From Cellulomonas sp. P24 (lineage in GTDB: Bacteria; Actinomycetota; Actinomycetes; Actinomycetales; Cellulomonadaceae), in assembly GCF_024704385.1 (NCBI RefSeq), contig NZ_JAJDFX010000002.1, positions 496,001-560,000 on the forward strand: 64,000 bases of DNA. Direction: 5' to 3'. This document shows positions 12,050 to 23,554 of the stretch, piece after piece (positions within the stretch are counted from its first letter, which is position 1; each line of letters starts with the position of its first letter). A model generated the notes under the pieces. The model was not told the origin of the DNA. It did not search any database and was given only the letters and a program-made list of their open reading frames with translations. Position numbers and translations under genes: made by a program.

Positions 12050-13024
12050 TCACCCGACGAGGTCGCCCGCGAGCGCCTCGTGCACGCGCGCCACGTCGCG
12101 ACGCATCTGCTCGACGAGCTCCTCCACGGAGTCGAACCGCTGCGTCGGGCGGAGCTGGGACACGAACTCGACGACGACCTCGCGGTCGTACAGGTCGAGA
12201 TCGGTACGGTCGAGCACGTAGGCCTCGACCCGCCGGGTCGCGCCGTCGAACGTCGGGTTGGTCCCGACCGAGATCGCCGCCGGCCATCCGTGCGGTCCGG
12301 CGTCCGCCGACCCGGGCCCGTCGGTCGGGCGGAGCCAGCCGGCGTAGACACCGTCCGCCGGCACCATGCCCGTCGCGTCCCGCGAGAGGTTCGCCGTCGG
12401 GAAGCCCAGGCTGCGCCCACGCGCATCCCCGTGCACGACGACGCCACGCATCCGGTGCGGCCGGCCGAGCACCCGTGCCGCCCCCGGTGCGTCCCCCGCC
12501 GCAAGCAGCTCCCGGACCCACGTCGAGGACCACCGTCGGTGCGAGGACTCGGGGGCGACGTCCTCGACCACCTCGACCGTGAAGCCGTACGAGCGACCGA
12601 GGTCGACCATGGTGGCGATGTCGCCCGAGTTGCGTCGACCGAACCGGACGTCCCGCCCCACGACGACGGTCCGCGCGCCGAGGGCGTCGACCAGGTACCT
12701 CCGGACGAACTCCTCGGGCGTCTGCCGGGCGAAGTCGAGCGTGTACTCGAGCATGAGCACCGCGTCGAGACCGGTGGCCTCCAGGAGCTCGAGCCGGTCC
12801 GCGTCACCCGTCAGGAGCTCCGGGGCGGACTCGGGCCGGTGCACCTGCGCGGGGTGGGGCGTGAAGGTGACCGCGACGGCCTGCAGCCCTGCCGCACGTG
12901 CACCGGCCACCATGCGGCTCAGCACGCTGGCGTGCCCACGATGGACCCCGTCGAAGTTGCCGATCGTCACGACGGACGGACCGAATCCCGCGGGGACCTC
13001 GGTCACGGCGGTCCAACGGTGCAC
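12050..13024 (-). CDS. ribF: Bifunctional riboflavin kinase / FAD synthetase
   Basis: Makes FMN from riboflavin and ATP, then FAD. The N-terminal nucleotidyltransferase domain carries VVTIGNFDGVHRGHASVL and TFTPHPAQ; the C-terminal riboflavin kinase domain carries GRSLGFPTANL and the YDREVVVEFVSQLRP segment. Its 324 residues are typical. The start GTG 13024 has an excellent AGGAGG four bases upstream, so the in-frame extension to 13132 is rejected. The interval to the divergent NUDIX gene is about 220 bp. Confidence 0.95.
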   Translation of the reverse strand: MHRWTAVTEVPAGFGPSVVTIGNFDGVHRGHASVLSRMVAGARAAGLQAVAVTFTPHPAQVHRPESAPELLTGDADRLELLEATGLDAVLMLEYTLDFARQTPEEFVRRYLVDALGARTVVVGRDVRFGRRNSGDIATMVDLGRSYGFTVEVVEDVAPESSHRRWSSTWVRELLAAGDAPGAARVLGRPHRMRGVVVHGDARGRSLGFPTANLSRDATGMVPADGVYAGWLRPTDGPGSADAGPHGWPAAISVGTNPTFDGATRRVEAYVLDRTDLDLYDREVVVEFVSQLRPTQRFDSVEELVEQMRRDVARVHEALAGDLVG

Positions 13025-13242
13025 GTACCCTCCTGGAACGGTCACGACCCACGGACGGCCCGGAGCCGTCGCTGCCAGCAGTGGTGGCAGCGTGGACAAG
13101 CCTGCCACGCCGCAGACCTCCTGCCGCACCACGCGTGGTCACGGCCGGGTTCCACCCCGCCCTTCGGCCAGGACCCGGGCGGCGCTGACGTCGGACCCGG
13201 GAGGTCGCCGGGCCGGGCGCGACCACGCCGTAAGGTCGCTCC

Positions 13243-13773
13243 ATGAAGTGGCAGACGTTCGGCGAGCGCGTCGTGTACGACAGCCCGTGGGTCCGGCTCA
13301 CCCTCGTCGACGTCGACGTCCCGGGCCACGGCCGGATCGACCACCACGTCGTCCGGATCCCCGCCCATGCGTCGGGCACCGTCGTGCACGACCCGCAGCG
13401 TGGTCTCCTGCTGCTCTGGCGGCACCGGTTCATCACCGACTCGTGGGGCTGGGAGGTCCCGGCGGGCCGGGTCGACCCGGGCGAGACCCCGGCCGAGGCG
13501 GCGTCGCGCGAGGTCCTCGAGGAGACAGGGTGGCGGGTCGACGAGGTCCGCCCGCTCATGACGTACCACCCGTCGAACGGCTCGGTGGACCAGACGTTCC
13601 ACGTCTTCGTCGCTGACGGCGCCACGTACGTCGGCGAGCCGAGCGACCCCAGCGAGTCCGAGCGGATCGCCTGGGTCCCGCTGGAGGAGGTCCGGCGCCT
13701 GGTCCGCGACGGCAGCCTCGGGGACGGGCTCTCCGTGACCGGGATCCTCCGCTACCTGCTGGAGCTCGACTGA
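13243..13773 (+). CDS. NUDIX hydrolase (ADP-ribose pyrophosphatase-like)
   Basis: Hydrolyses a nucleoside diphosphate linked to another group; ADP-ribose is likely from the family it resembles but is not proven. The Nudix box reads [20 protein letters not shown] followed by TG, fitting GX5EX7REUXEEXGU. The 176-residue protein has a short N-terminal beta domain and [17 protein letters not shown] after the box. ATG 13243 is the first start. It stands alone on the plus strand, divergent from ribF and converging on truB four bases away. Confidence 0.88.
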   Translation: MKWQTFGERVVYDSPWVRLTLVDVDVPGHGRIDHHVVRIPAHASGTVVHDPQRGLLLLWRHRFITDSWGWEVPAGRVDPGETPAEAASREVLEETGWRVDEVRPLMTYHPSNGSVDQTFHVFVADGATYVGEPSDPSESERIAWVPLEEVRRLVRDGSLGDGLSVTGILRYLLELD

Positions 13774-13777
13774 CCGG

Positions 13778-14716
13778 TCAGGCCGGAGCGAAGACCAGCA
13801 CCGGTGCCGACTGCGTCGCGCGTTCCTCGAGGAGGGCGATCAGCGTCCCGTCCGAAGAGATCCCCGCGACGAGCCCGTTCGTCGGCACGGACCCCCGCGC
13901 GATCCTCTTGCCGTACGAGAGCGCGGCCGCCTCGTCCGCGCTGAGGTCACGCACGGGGAAGATGGCCCGCGCCGCATCGGCGAGGCCCACGACCTCGAGC
14001 GGGACGTCGATGTCCAGGTCGGCGAGCTCCTCGAGCGTCCGCGCGCCCGCGAGCGTGTACCCGCCGACGCGGGTGCGCCGTAGGGCGGTCAGGTGCCCCC
14101 CGACCCCGAGTGCCGCGCCCAGGTCCCGGGCGAGCGCCCGGACGTAGGTGCCGGACGAGCACACGACCGTGACATCGACGTCGACGACGCCGACGTCCCC
14201 CGACGTCCCCGGACGGATCTCGTGCACGTCGAAGCGGAAGACCGTCACGGGGCGCGCCGCGAGTCGGACGTCCTCCCCCTCGCGCACCCGGGCATAGGCC
14301 CGCTTCCCGTCGACCTTGATCGCACTGACCGAGCTCGGGACCTGCTCGATGGCTCCCGTCAGGTCGAGGACCTCCGCGGCGATCGCCTCGCGGGTGACCG
14401 CCGACGCGTCGACAGTGGCGAGCACCTCGCCCTCGGCGTCGTCCGTGGTCGTGGCGACCCCGAGGCGGATCGTCGCGGTGTACTCCTTGTCGGCGCCGAC
14501 CACGTAGGTGAGCAGGCGGGTCGCACGCCCGATACCGATCACGAGGACACCCGTCGCCATCGGGTCGAGGGTTCCGGCGTGGCCGACCTTGCGGGTGCCC
14601 GCGATCCGCCTCATGCGCGCCACGACGTCGTGGCTCGTCAGGCCGGCGGGCTTGTCGACCACGACCACGCCGTCGGGGGCCGTGGGGCGTCGAGGTGAGG
14701 CCGGTGCACCGGTCAT
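13778..14716 (-). CDS. truB: tRNA pseudouridine(55) synthase
   Basis: Forms pseudouridine 55 in the T-loop of tRNAs. The catalytic aspartate is in [17 protein letters not shown]; other landmarks are [15 protein letters not shown] and [10 protein letters not shown], and [13 protein letters not shown] later. At 312 residues it includes a C-terminal PUA-like region ending in [14 protein letters not shown]. Its ATG 14716 overlaps the rbfA stop (ATGA), and the gene closes the nusA-infB-rbfA-truB cluster. Confidence 0.95.
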   Translation of the reverse strand: MTGAPASPRRPTAPDGVVVVDKPAGLTSHDVVARMRRIAGTRKVGHAGTLDPMATGVLVIGIGRATRLLTYVVGADKEYTATIRLGVATTTDDAEGEVLATVDASAVTREAIAAEVLDLTGAIEQVPSSVSAIKVDGKRAYARVREGEDVRLAARPVTVFRFDVHEIRPGTSGDVGVVDVDVTVVCSSGTYVRALARDLGAALGVGGHLTALRRTRVGGYTLAGARTLEELADLDIDVPLEVVGLADAARAIFPVRDLSADEAAALSYGKRIARGSVPTNGLVAGISSDGTLIALLEERATQSAPVLVFAPA

Positions 14717-15177
14717 GAGGGCTGTGGGGTGCCCTCGTCGCCGGCTGTCAGGTCGTCGTCCGCGGCTTTGCGGTACGGATCCGGGTCGCCCGCGTACCGC
14801 GCGGCCGCAGCGAGCGCGGCGACCTCCGCATCCCGTCGAGCCGCCTCCAGGAGCGCGGCCTCGAGGTGCGCGGCCGTCTCCGGGATCGCGTCGGGGTGGA
14901 ACTCGAGCGTCGGGGTCAGCCGGATGCCGGTCTGCTTGCCGACCTCGGACCGGATCAGGCCCTTGGCGCTCTCCAGTGCCGCAGCCGACGCCGTCCGTGC
15001 CTCGTCGTCGCCGAGCACCGTGTAGAACACGTCGGCGTGCTGGAGGTCACCGGTGACCCGGACGCTCGTCACCGTGACGAAGCCGAGCCGGGGGTCCTTG
15101 ATACGGGTGTCGAGCATCTGGGCGACGATCACCTGGATGCGCTCGGCGAGCTTGCGGGCCCGTGGGTGGTCTGCCAT
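14713..15177 (-). CDS. rbfA: 30S ribosome-binding factor A
   Basis: Cold-shock and 30S maturation factor that acts at the 5' helix of 16S rRNA. The single KH-like domain runs from [15 protein letters not shown] through [24 protein letters not shown] (split here at a residue boundary) to [16 protein letters not shown]. The protein is 154 residues, with an acidic C-terminal tail. It overlaps truB by 4 nt and lies 127 bp downstream of infB, with a strong hairpin between. Confidence 0.95.
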   Translation of the reverse strand: MADHPRARKLAERIQVIVAQMLDTRIKDPRLGFVTVTSVRVTGDLQHADVFYTVLGDDEARTASAAALESAKGLIRSEVGKQTGIRLTPTLEFHPDAIPETAAHLEAALLEAARRDAEVAALAAAARYAGDPDPYRKAADDDLTAGDEGTPQPS

Positions 15178-15251
15178 GTCTCCTCAGCCTTCTTGCCCCG
15201 AACAGCTCGGCAGCAGATCGGTCGTACGCGCCTGGCGCCTCAGGGGGCGGC

Positions 15252-15292
15252 CGGTCGGTCGGCGCGGGGACGTGCCCCGCACCGACCGACCG
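15252..15292 (-). terminator. Long hairpin between infB and rbfA
   Basis: Bases 15252-15269 pair with 15275-15292 in an 18-position stem with one mismatch (C15263 opposite A15281); the loop is five bases. The stem is built from repeated CGGTC units. It begins 13 bases after the infB stop, before rbfA on the same strand. It has no T-run, so it may be a terminator, an attenuator that lowers rbfA-truB expression, or an mRNA-processing element. Confidence 0.6.
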
Positions 15293-15304
15293 ACGTGCGA
15301 CCCG

Positions 15305-18142
15305 TCAGCTGCGGGGCTTCTCCCGCATCTCGAACGTCTCGATCACGTCACCGATCTCGACGTTGTTGAACGATCCGAGCCCGATACCGCACTCGTACCC
15401 CTCGCGCACCTCGGTGGCGTCGTCCTTGAACCGCTTGAGCGACTCGACCGTGAGGTTGTCCCCCACGACGGTGCCGTTGCGCAGGACGCGCGCCTTGGCG
15501 TTGCGCCGGATCTCTCCGGACCGCACCAGCGAACCCGCGATGTTGCCGAACTTCGAGGAACGGAACACCTCGCGCACCTCCGCGGTGCCGAGCTGGGCCT
15601 CCTCGTACTCGGGCTTGAGCATGCCCTTGAGAGCTGCCTCGACATCGTCGATCGCCTGGTAGATGACCGAGTAGAACCGGACGTCGACACCCTCGCGGTC
15701 GGCCAGGTCCTCGACACGCTCGGCGTACTTGACGTTGAACCCGATGATGATCGCGTTGTCGACCGTCGCCAGGTTGACGTCGTTCTGCGTGATCGCGCCG
15801 ACACCGCGGTGGATGACCCGCAGGTCGACCTCCTCGCCGACGTCGATCTTGAGCAGCGCGTCCTCGAGGGCCTCGACGGCACCCGAGACGTCGCCCTTGA
15901 GGACCAGGTTGAGGGTCTCGACCTTGCCCTGCTGGAGCGCCTGCGTGAAGTCCTCGAGGCTGATGCGCTTGCGACGCTTCGCCAGGAGGGCGGCGCGCTC
16001 GGCCGTCTCGCGCTTCTCGGCGATCTGGCGCGCGGTCCGCTCGTCCGGTGCCACCAGGAAGGTGTCACCGGCTCGCGGCACCGACGCCAGGCCCAGGACC
16101 ATGACCGGGCGGGCCGGACCCGCCGACTCGACCGTGTCGCCGTGCTCGTCGAACATCGCGCGGACGCGGCCGTGAGCCGTCCCGGCGACGATCGCGTCGC
16201 CGACGTGCAGCGTCCCGGACTGGACCAGGACGGTCGCCACGGCGCCGCGCCCCTTGTCGAGGTTGGCCTCGATGGCCACGCCACGCGCGTCCTTGTTCGG
16301 GTTCGCCCGCAGGTCGAGCGCGGCATCCGCCGTCAGGAGGACCGCCTCGAGGAGGTCGTCGATGCCCTGGTTCTGCTTGGCCGAGACGTCGACGAACATG
16401 GTGTCGCCGCCGTACTCCTCCGCCACCAGGTTGTACTCCGTGAGCTGCTGACGGATCTTGGCGGGGTTGGCCCCCTCCTTGTCCACCTTGTTCACGGCGA
16501 CGACGATCGGTACGCCGGCAGCCTGCGCGTGGTTGAGCGCCTCGACCGTCTGGGGCATGACGCCGTCGTCGGCGGCGACCACGAGGATCGCGATGTCCGT
16601 GACCTGCGCACCACGCGCACGCATGGCGGTGAACGCCTCGTGACCCGGGGTGTCGATGAAGGTCAGCGGACGGTCGACGCCCTCGTGCACGTGGCGCACC
16701 TGGTAGGCACCGATGTGCTGGGTGATGCCACCTGCCTCGCCCGCGACGACGTCCGTCTGGCGGATCGCGTCGAGGAGCTTCGTCTTGCCGTGGTCGACGT
16801 GACCCATGACCGTGACGACCGGTGGGCGCGGGAGGAGCTGGGCGTCCTCCTCGTCGGCGAGCTCGGCGTCGAGGTCGATGTCGAAGGACCCGAGCAGCTC
16901 GCGGTCCTCCTCCTCGGCCGAGACCATCTCGATGACGTACCCGAGCTCGGCAGCAAGCGCGCCGAACGTGTCCTCGTCCAGCGACTGCGTCGCGGTCGCC
17001 ATCTCACCGAGGTGGAACAGCACCGTGACCAGGCTGGCCGGGTTCGCGTCGATCTTGTCGGCGAAGTCGTTCAGCGACGAGCCGTGACGCAGCCGCACGA
17101 CGGTCTTGCCGTTGCCACGCGGAACCTGCACGCCACCGAGAGACGGCGCCTGCATCTGCTCGAACTCCTGGCGCTTCGCCCGCTTCGACTTGCGTCCACG
17201 GACGGGACGACCACCGGCACGACCGAACGCTCCCTGCGTGCTGCCGCGACCGGCGCCACCGGGGCGACCGCCGCCACCACCGGGACGACCGGCAAACCCA
17301 CCGGCCGGTGCACCGCCACCGGCGCCACCGGGGCCACCGGGACGCCCACCACCCGGAGCCGGGCGACCGCCGCCACCAGGACGACCGGCTCCACCCGGAG
17401 CCGGGCGACCGACGGCGCTGCGTCCGGGCATCATGCCGGGGTTCGGGCGCGGACCGCCAGGACGCGGACCGCCGGAGCGCTCCCCCGTGCCGGACGGACC
17501 GGCGGCGGGTGCGCCCTCACGGGAGCCACCGGGACGCGGCATGCCCTGCGACGGGGCGAACGGGTTGTTCCCCGGCCGCGGACCGCCAGGACGGGGTGCG
17601 CCACCGGACGACGCACCCTGGCCGCCGCGAGGCATGCCCTGGGAGGTCGCGAACGGGTTGTTCCCCCGGCGCGGACCGCTGCCGCGGGACGCTCCGGTCG
17701 GCGCAGACGGGGCTGCCGGTGCGGGACGCGGGCCCGGCCGGGAGGCCGTCGGGGCCGATGCCGCTGGACGCTCCGGTTCCTTCGGGGCCGGGGCGGCCGG
17801 AGCGGCGGGCGCAGACGCCGGGGCGGCCGCTTCCGGTGCGCTCTCGGCCGGTCGCGGCGCCTGCACCTCGGCCGGTGCCGGTGCGGCAGGCGTCGAGGGC
17901 GCTGCCTCGGCAGCAGGGGGCTTCGGGGCAGCGGGACGAGCCGCAGCCGGCTTTGCGGCCGGCTTCGCCTGCGTCGCCGTGCTTCCCGCCGGGTAGAGGT
18001 CGCGCAGCTTGCGCACCACCGGCGGCTCGATCGTCGACGATGCCGAGCGAACGAACTCTCCGAGCTCGTTCAGCTTCGCCATCATGGTCTTGCTTTCCAC
18101 TCCGAGCTCTTTGGCGAGCTCGTAGACGCGGACCTTGGCCAC
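15305..18142 (-). CDS. infB: Translation initiation factor IF-2
   Basis: GTPase that brings initiator tRNA to the 30S subunit. The 945-residue protein has the IF2_N motif [20 protein letters not shown] at the start, about 300 residues of Ala/Pro/Gly/Arg-rich low-complexity linker (residues about 55-310) typical of actinobacteria, then the G-domain: G1 [11 protein letters not shown]3 [16 protein letters not shown]4 [11 protein letters not shown]. Two beta-barrel domains and the IF2 C-domain follow. The start is GTG 18142 with AGGAGAG upstream. Confidence 0.96.
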   Translation of the reverse strand: MAKVRVYELAKELGVESKTMMAKLNELGEFVRSASSTIEPPVVRKLRDLYPAGSTATQAKPAAKPAAARPAAPKPPAAEAAPSTPAAPAPAEVQAPRPAESAPEAAAPASAPAAPAAPAPKEPERPAASAPTASRPGPRPAPAAPSAPTGASRGSGPRRGNNPFATSQGMPRGGQGASSGGAPRPGGPRPGNNPFAPSQGMPRPGGSREGAPAAGPSGTGERSGGPRPGGPRPNPGMMPGRSAVGRPAPGGAGRPGGGGRPAPGGGRPGGPGGAGGGAPAGGFAGRPGGGGGRPGGAGRGSTQGAFGRAGGRPVRGRKSKRAKRQEFEQMQAPSLGGVQVPRGNGKTVVRLRHGSSLNDFADKIDANPASLVTVLFHLGEMATATQSLDEDTFGALAAELGYVIEMVSAEEEDRELLGSFDIDLDAELADEEDAQLLPRPPVVTVMGHVDHGKTKLLDAIRQTDVVAGEAGGITQHIGAYQVRHVHEGVDRPLTFIDTPGHEAFTAMRARGAQVTDIAILVVAADDGVMPQTVEALNHAQAAGVPIVVAVNKVDKEGANPAKIRQQLTEYNLVAEEYGGDTMFVDVSAKQNQGIDDLLEAVLLTADAALDLRANPNKDARGVAIEANLDKGRGAVATVLVQSGTLHVGDAIVAGTAHGRVRAMFDEHGDTVESAGPARPVMVLGLASVPRAGDTFLVAPDERTARQIAEKRETAERAALLAKRRKRISLEDFTQALQQGKVETLNLVLKGDVSGAVEALEDALLKIDVGEEVDLRVIHRGVGAITQNDVNLATVDNAIIIGFNVKYAERVEDLADREGVDVRFYSVIYQAIDDVEAALKGMLKPEYEEAQLGTAEVREVFRSSKFGNIAGSLVRSGEIRRNAKARVLRNGTVVGDNLTVESLKRFKDDATEVREGYECGIGLGSFNNVEIGDVIETFEMREKPRS

Positions 18143-18190
18143 ATCTCTCCTGTCTCGGTCCGCCCAGGAGAGGGTCGGACCGTCGTTAGT

Positions 18191-18232
18191 GCTGGGTACT
18201 CATCGCTGGGTACTCATCGCTGCGTACTCATC
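18191..18232. repeat. Three 14-nt tandem repeats across the ylxR stop codon
   Basis: GCTGGGTACTCATC occurs at 18191-18204 and 18205-18218, and with one change at 18219-18232. On the minus strand each unit contains ATGAGTAC; the ylxR stop TGA lies in the second unit. It is another gene 3' end where terminal codons and the stop are repeated. Confidence 0.9.
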
Positions 18233-18681
18233 GGGTAGCCATCGGCTTCCAACCCGCTTCCCATGTCGGCATCTGACGGTCGTGCGGCCCCGGGTACGGA
18301 CCCGGTGCTGTCGATCTTCCCCACGTGCCGGGCGAACCCACCGCGCAACGCAGCATCCCCGAGACGCCCTGCGACTCGCAGGGCACGCGGGAACGCCTTG
18401 CGGCGCAACGCGAGTTCGAGGCACTGGGGATCGGGGTGCAGCCACGCTCCCCGGCCCGGCATGCGGCGCCCGACGTCGATCACGAGCTCGAGGGACTCCT
18501 CGGACCCGCCATCCGGTCGAGCGACCACCCGCACCAGGGCGGACCTCGGGCCAACCCCTCGGCACCCCACACAGGTACGCGCCGGGCCCACATAGGGTTC
18601 CGGCGTCGCACACGAGGAGAGCCGGACGGCAGGCCCAGCGGGTGACAGTCTAGCGCCCCGCTCCGACGGGCGTGACCTCAC
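18214..18681 (-). CDS. ylxR: YlxR family RNA-binding protein (DUF448)
   Basis: Small protein between nusA and infB, as in most Gram-positives; the family folds into an RNA- or nucleoid-binding domain and is thought to affect transcription or RNase P. The core reads [10 protein letters not shown], then [40 protein letters not shown] 18681 overlaps the nusA stop (GTGA) and has AGGGAG just upstream, giving 155 residues; GTG 18591 would give 125 residues beginning directly at the core and is a possible alternative. The C-terminal 35 residues are low-complexity and end in the repeat region. Confidence 0.88.
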   Translation of the reverse strand: MRSRPSERGARLSPAGPAVRLSSCATPEPYVGPARTCVGCRGVGPRSALVRVVARPDGGSEESLELVIDVGRRMPGRGAWLHPDPQCLELALRRKAFPRALRVAGRLGDAALRGGFARHVGKIDSTGSVPGAARPSDADMGSGLEADGYPMSTQR

Positions 18682-19700
18682 CCGTCTCCCTCACCGCGAA
18701 CGTCGGCGGCGGCCGCAGGCGGCGCGTCGGAGACGATGTCGATCCGCCAGCCGGTCAGCTTGGCGGCCAGACGCGCGTTCTGCCCCTCCTTGCCGATCGC
18801 GAGCGACAGCTGGTAGTCGGGGACGACGACGCGAGCCGACCGGGTCTCGGGGTCCACCACCGTGACCGAGAGGACCCGGGCGGGCGAGAGCGCGTGCGCG
18901 ACCATCTCGGCCGGGTCGTCGCTGTGGTCCACGATGTCGATCTTCTCGCCGTGCAGCTCCGTCATGACCGCGCGCACACGCGAACCCAGCGGCCCGATGC
19001 AGGCACCCTTCGCGTTGACGCCCGCGACGTTCGCGCGGACCGCCATCTTCGTCCGGTGCCCGGCCTCGCGCGCGATCGCGGTGATCTCGACGGTGCCGTC
19101 GGCGATCTCCGGCACCTCGAGCGCGAAGAGCTTGCGCACCAGGTGGGGGTGCGTGCGGGACAGCGTGATCTGCGGGCCCTTGGCACCGCGGGCGACCTCC
19201 AGGACGTAGGCGCGCAGGCGCTCGCCGTGGACGTACTTCTCGGTGGGCACCTGCTCGTGCGCTGGGAGGACGGCCTCGATGCCCCCGACGTCGACGAGTA
19301 CCACGCGCGGGTCCCGACCCTGCTGGATGACACCGCTGAGGAGCTCGCCCTCCTTGCCACGGAAGGCTCCGAGGACCTGGATGTCCTCGGCGTCGCGAAG
19401 CCGCTGGATGATCACCTGGCGTGCGGTCGAGGTCGCGATCCGACCGAAGCCGTCCGGCGTGTCGTCGAACTCGGGACCGGGGACGGGGCGCTCGCCACCC
19501 TCGCCCGCCGGGGCGGTCTCACGCGCCCAGACGGTCACGTGGCCCGTCTTCCGGTCCACCTCGACGCGCGCCTGAGGATGGGCGCCGGCGGTCCGGTGGT
19601 ACGCGGACAGGAGCGCCTGCTCGATCGCCGAGACCAGCACGTCCAGACCGATGTCCCGCTCGCGCTCCAGCATGCGCAGCGTCGTCATGTCGATGTCCAT
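18678..19700 (-). CDS. nusA: Transcription termination/antitermination factor NusA
   Basis: Binds RNA polymerase and nascent RNA to modulate pausing, termination and rRNA antitermination. The 340-residue form lacks the C-terminal acidic repeats, as expected outside proteobacteria. Domains: N-terminal polymerase-binding ([20 protein letters not shown]), S1 ([19 protein letters not shown]), then two KH domains ([17 protein letters not shown] and [20 protein letters not shown]). It starts two bases after the rimP stop and overlaps ylxR. Confidence 0.96.
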   Translation of the reverse strand: MDIDMTTLRMLERERDIGLDVLVSAIEQALLSAYHRTAGAHPQARVEVDRKTGHVTVWARETAPAGEGGERPVPGPEFDDTPDGFGRIATSTARQVIIQRLRDAEDIQVLGAFRGKEGELLSGVIQQGRDPRVVLVDVGGIEAVLPAHEQVPTEKYVHGERLRAYVLEVARGAKGPQITLSRTHPHLVRKLFALEVPEIADGTVEITAIAREAGHRTKMAVRANVAGVNAKGACIGPLGSRVRAVMTELHGEKIDIVDHSDDPAEMVAHALSPARVLSVTVVDPETRSARVVVPDYQLSLAIGKEGQNARLAAKLTGWRIDIVSDAPPAAAADVRGEGDG

Positions 19701-19701
19701 G

Positions 19702-20259
19702 TCAGTCCTCGTCCTCGCTCTCGTCGTCGTCCTCGGGGCCGAGGTCCACCGTCATCGCACGTGCCAGCTCGACCTCGACCCGACCGTGCGCGACAACGGC
19801 GAACGGGACGTCCACCGGCGGCTGCTCCCTGGTCGGTCCACCCTTCTTCGCCGCGACCGGCTCCGGCGCGACGGTCAGCGCGGTCGGTTCGACCTGCGTC
19901 AGGCGTCCGGTCACCGTCCGGCCGTCGTGGAGGGCGAGCGTCACGAGCCGTCCGCGCGCACGGCGGAAGTGCCGGAGCTCGGTCAACGGACGCGCGGTGC
20001 CCGGGCTGGAGACCTCGAGGGTGTACTCGCTGTCGAGCTCGGCGACGGCGTCGAGCGCGACCGAGATGTCACGTGACGCCTCGGCGATCCTCTCGAGATC
20101 GACGGCGCCGGTCTCGCTCTCCTCGAGGTCGAGCACGATCCGGACGGTCGACCGCGGCCCGGTCCCGTGGATCTCCACGTCCTCGAGGTACAGCCCCGCG
20201 GCGACGGCGATCGGTTCCACGACGTCCCGCACGCGTGCGGTGAGTGCTGGCGCGGCCAT
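19702..20259 (-). CDS. rimP: Ribosome maturation factor RimP
   Basis: Needed for 30S subunit maturation, acting with S12. The 185-residue product has [20 protein letters not shown] at the N-terminus and the family block [20 protein letters not shown], with a C-terminal SH3-like domain ([19 protein letters not shown]). An inserted charged stretch [13 protein letters not shown] and an acidic tail ([10 protein letters not shown]) are lineage features. ATG 20259 is preceded by CAGGAGGCGAGC, a clear Shine-Dalgarno. It heads the nusA operon. Confidence 0.94.
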   Translation of the reverse strand: MAAPALTARVRDVVEPIAVAAGLYLEDVEIHGTGPRSTVRIVLDLEESETGAVDLERIAEASRDISVALDAVAELDSEYTLEVSSPGTARPLTELRHFRRARGRLVTLALHDGRTVTGRLTQVEPTALTVAPEPVAAKKGGPTREQPPVDVPFAVVAHGRVEVELARAMTVDLGPEDDDESEDED

Positions 20260-20386
20260 GCTCGCCTCCTGTCGGCTCCAAGGGTTCACCCGTGGTGTCG
20301 ACCCTGTGTTGTTGTGCGGCCACCAGCCTAACGAGTCACGGCGGCGCTCCGCGCCCGCACGCCCCGACCATGGCAGGATCACCGCG

Positions 20387-21595
20387 ATGCCCACGACGCC
20401 CACACCCCCCTCTACACGCTCGCCCGACCACGGCGACGGGTTGCCGCGTCGTCCTCGTGCCCGGGCGTGGCGCAGTCCGGCGCTGCTCGCCGCGGTCGCG
20501 GTGATCGCCACCCTGGCGCTGTCAGGGTGCGAGCTGCGGCTGGAGACCCCCGCACCGACGGTGCCGGTCGCCGGTGCGATCGAGCGTGCGAGGGCCGGTG
20601 CCGTCACGGACGCAATCGCGCTGCGGACGCTCGCCGACGCCGCGAGCCCCGGCACCGACCCGGCCGTCACCGCGGTCCTGTCGCGTGTCGCGAACTCAGC
20701 GACGACGCACGTGACCGAGCTCGGCGGGGTCTACGTCTCGGGCCTGGGCGAGCCGACGGCGGCCCCGACCGCGACACCCGCCCGGCACGGCGTCCGCGAG
20801 GTGCTCGACCGCCTGGAGACCGCCGCGTCGCGGAGCCGCGACTCCGCGGTCTCGGTGAGCGACGGCGACCTCGCGCGACTCCTCGCCTCGCTCACGCTGT
20901 CGCGTCTGCAGGACGCGCGAGCGCTTGCCGCAGCAGCAGGGCTTCCCGGCCCGGGCGCCGGCACGGCCACCGCACCGACGAGCGCCGCGTCGACCGACGT
21001 CCCCGCAGGCGTCTCGCCTCCCCGCTCCGAGGTCACGCAGATCGTGCTCGCGGAGGATCAGGCGGGGTTCGCCGAGGAGGTCGCTGCCGCCTGGATCGAC
21101 GGACCCGCCCGGGCGGAGCTCCTCACGCGAGCCGAGGAGCACCGCGCGCGTGCGCGGGCCTGGGCCGTGCACGCGGGGATCGCCTCGACCGGAGCCGATC
21201 CCCGCCGGGTCGCCTACTCGCTCCCGAGCGACCTCCACGACGCGGCGACGGCAGGCACCCTCGTCGCGACGGTCGAGACGGCACTCACCACGGCGTACAC
21301 GACGATGCTCGCCTCGGTCGGTGCATCGGCACCGGAGCCGAGCACCACCACGGCCTCGGGAGCCACGACGGGATCACCGGGGGCCGAGACGACCCCCGTG
21401 CCGGTTCCGACCAGCCCCGTGCCGGACCCGGCCGGGGGGACGCCGAGCTCGACCGACGGGCCATCGGCCTCTCCCCCGGACGGAGGACGAGGCGCACTCC
21501 TCGAACGCGCCGACGACGCGTGGTCGGCAGCCGTCGCATGGGGTGCCGCCGCCACTGCTCTGCCCGGGTTCGGCGCGCCTGTGTCGAACGGCTGA
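20387..21595 (+). CDS. DUF4439 ferritin-like lipoprotein
   Basis: Predicted secreted lipoprotein of 402 residues, function unknown. A twin-arginine-poor signal sequence spans residues about 27-47 (SPALLAAVAVIATLALSGC), with lipobox LSGC. The C-terminal half (TQIVLAEDQAGFAEEVAAAW through LLTRAEEHRARARAWAVHAG) has the helical pattern of the actinobacterial DUF4439 domain, followed by a Ser/Thr/Pro-rich linker and a final helix (LLERADDAWSAAVAWGAAAT). ATG 20387 gives this signal. The plus-strand gene sits between the rimP and proS promoters and is not in an operon. Confidence 0.78.
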   Translation: MPTTPTPPSTRSPDHGDGLPRRPRARAWRSPALLAAVAVIATLALSGCELRLETPAPTVPVAGAIERARAGAVTDAIALRTLADAASPGTDPAVTAVLSRVANSATTHVTELGGVYVSGLGEPTAAPTATPARHGVREVLDRLETAASRSRDSAVSVSDGDLARLLASLTLSRLQDARALAAAAGLPGPGAGTATAPTSAASTDVPAGVSPPRSEVTQIVLAEDQAGFAEEVAAAWIDGPARAELLTRAEEHRARARAWAVHAGIASTGADPRRVAYSLPSDLHDAATAGTLVATVETALTTAYTTMLASVGASAPEPSTTTASGATTGSPGAETTPVPVPTSPVPDPAGGTPSSTDGPSASPPDGGRGALLERADDAWSAAVAWGAAATALPGFGAPVSNG

Positions 21596-21711
21596 GGAGC
21601 ACGGGGGCAGCAGCCTCGACCTGTCAGGGCCTCGAGCCGCCCGTGCCTCGACCACACCCGGGCCGCGGCGATCGTGGCGCAGGCATGGCGCCCGGCGTCA
21701 GGAGCCGGTGA

Positions 21712-23508
21712 TCACCCGAGGGGCGCGAGAAGCGTGCCGACCACGCGTGCGACGTGGTCCGCGGCCTCCTCGACCGGGACCTGCTCCGCCTGCCCTCCGA
21801 CGCGGGGACGCACCTCGACCACGCCCTCGGCGAGCCCCCGTCCGACGACCACCACGAGAGGGACACCGAGGAGCTCGGCATCGGCGAACTTCACCCCGGG
21901 GGACACCCGGGGCCGGTCGTCGTAGAGGACCTCGACGCCTCGGTCGGACAGCGCGGTCGCGAGCGACTCGGCTGCCGCGAACACTGCCGGGTCCTTCCCG
22001 GTCGCGACGACGTGCACGTGCGCCGGGGCCACGTGCGCCGGCCAGGCCAACCCGGCGTCGTCGTGGTTCGCCTCGGCGAGCGCGGCGAGGGCACGTGAGA
22101 TCCCGATCCCGTAGGAACCCATGGTGACGACCACGGCCTTGCCGTTCTGGTCCAGCACCGTCAGCCCGAGAGCCTGGGCGTACTTGCGACCGAGGGCGAA
22201 GATGTGACCGATCTCGATCCCCCGTGCGAGCTCGAGAGGCCCCGAGCCGTCGGGCGCGGGGTCGCCGGCCCGGACCTCCGCGGCCTCGATCGTGCCGTCG
22301 GCGACGAAGTCGCGCCCGGCCACGAGGTCGAACACGTGGCGCCCGGGCTGGTCGGCGCCGGTGATCCACCGCGTGCCCGGGACGACCCGTGGGTCGAGGA
22401 GGTAGCGCACCGCCGTGCGGGTCTCGGCCGGCTGCCCGGCGTTCGGTCCGAGGACGCGCGGGCCGATGTAGCCCTTGACGAGCTCCGGGTGGGCGGCGAA
22501 GTCGGCCTCCGTCGCGGTCTCGACCTCGGCAGGGGCCACGGACGCCTCGAGCCGCTTGAGGTCGACCTCCCGGTCCCCCGGGAGCCCGACGACGAGCAGC
22601 TCGCGCTCGCCCGTCGGCTGCGTGAGCGCCAGCACGACGTTCTTGAGGGTGTCGGCCGCAGTCCACTCACGGTCGGACCGCGGGACGCGTTCGTTGGCGA
22701 GGGCCACCAGCGAGGCGATCGTCGGGGTGTCGGGGGTGTCCTCCACGTGCGCGGCAGGCAACCCGTCGAACGGGATCGACGGCGGCACGGGCGTGGTCAC
22801 GGCCTCGACGTTCGCCGCGTAGCCGCCGGGCGACCGCACGAACGTGTCCTCACCGATCGCCGTCGGGGTCAGGAACTCCTCGCTCCGCGAGCCGCCCATC
22901 GCCCCGGAGGTCGCCGCGACGATCACGTACTCGAGACCGAGCCGGTCGAAGATCCGCTGGTACGCCTGCCGCTGACGTTCGTACGAGGCGTCCAGCCCGG
23001 CGTCGTCGACGTCGAAGGAGTAGGCGTCCTTCATGATGAACTCGCGACCACGGATCAGCCCCGCGCGCGGACGCGCCTCGTCGCGGTACTTGGTCTGGAT
23101 CTGGTACAGCGCGAGGGGAAGGTCCTTGTACGACGAGTAGAGGTCCTTGACGAGGAGGGTGAAGACCTCCTCGTGCGTCGGCGCCAGGAGGTAGTCCGCC
23201 TCACGGCGGTCCTTGAGTCGGAAGATGTTCGGGCCGTACTCGGTCCACCGTCCGGTGGCCTCGTAGGGCTCGCGCGGGAGCAGCGCCGGGAAGTGGACCT
23301 CCTGCGCACCGGCGGCCGCCATCTCGTCGCGGACGACCTGCTCGATCTTGCCGAGCACCCGCAGCCCGAGCGGCAACCACGTGTAGATCCCCGGCGCCGC
23401 GCGCCGGATGTAGCCGGCCCGCACGAGCAGGCGATGGCTCGCGACCTCGGCATCGACCGGGTCCTCCCGCAGGGTCCGCACGAACAGGGTCGACATCCGC
23501 AGCAGCAT
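21712..23508 (-). CDS. proS: Prolyl-tRNA synthetase, bacterial type with editing insertion
   Basis: Charges tRNA-Pro. The 598-residue class II enzyme shows motif 2 ([19 protein letters not shown]), then MKDAYSFD, an editing (INS) domain of about 180 residues between motifs 2 and 3 ([15 protein letters not shown]), motif 3 ([17 protein letters not shown]) and a C-terminal anticodon-binding domain. ATG 23508 gives the common actinobacterial start [19 protein letters not shown] 23496 is a possible internal start. The GNAT protein gene lies 46 bp upstream in the same direction. Confidence 0.96.
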   Translation of the reverse strand: MLLRMSTLFVRTLREDPVDAEVASHRLLVRAGYIRRAAPGIYTWLPLGLRVLGKIEQVVRDEMAAAGAQEVHFPALLPREPYEATGRWTEYGPNIFRLKDRREADYLLAPTHEEVFTLLVKDLYSSYKDLPLALYQIQTKYRDEARPRAGLIRGREFIMKDAYSFDVDDAGLDASYERQRQAYQRIFDRLGLEYVIVAATSGAMGGSRSEEFLTPTAIGEDTFVRSPGGYAANVEAVTTPVPPSIPFDGLPAAHVEDTPDTPTIASLVALANERVPRSDREWTAADTLKNVVLALTQPTGERELLVVGLPGDREVDLKRLEASVAPAEVETATEADFAAHPELVKGYIGPRVLGPNAGQPAETRTAVRYLLDPRVVPGTRWITGADQPGRHVFDLVAGRDFVADGTIEAAEVRAGDPAPDGSGPLELARGIEIGHIFALGRKYAQALGLTVLDQNGKAVVVTMGSYGIGISRALAALAEANHDDAGLAWPAHVAPAHVHVVATGKDPAVFAAAESLATALSDRGVEVLYDDRPRVSPGVKFADAELLGVPLVVVVGRGLAEGVVEVRPRVGGQAEQVPVEEAADHVARVVGTLLAPLG

Positions 23509-23554
23509 GGGGATCAGCCTACTGGGGCGCAGCACCTGCCCCGGTCCGCCGTCG

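Noticed and set aside
15053-18238. Plus-strand open frame of 1,061 codons over infB
   Set aside because: It is antisense to the Ala/Pro/Gly-rich infB and has low-complexity, Arg/His/Gly-rich translation with no recognisable domain. High GC leaves few stops on the opposite strand.
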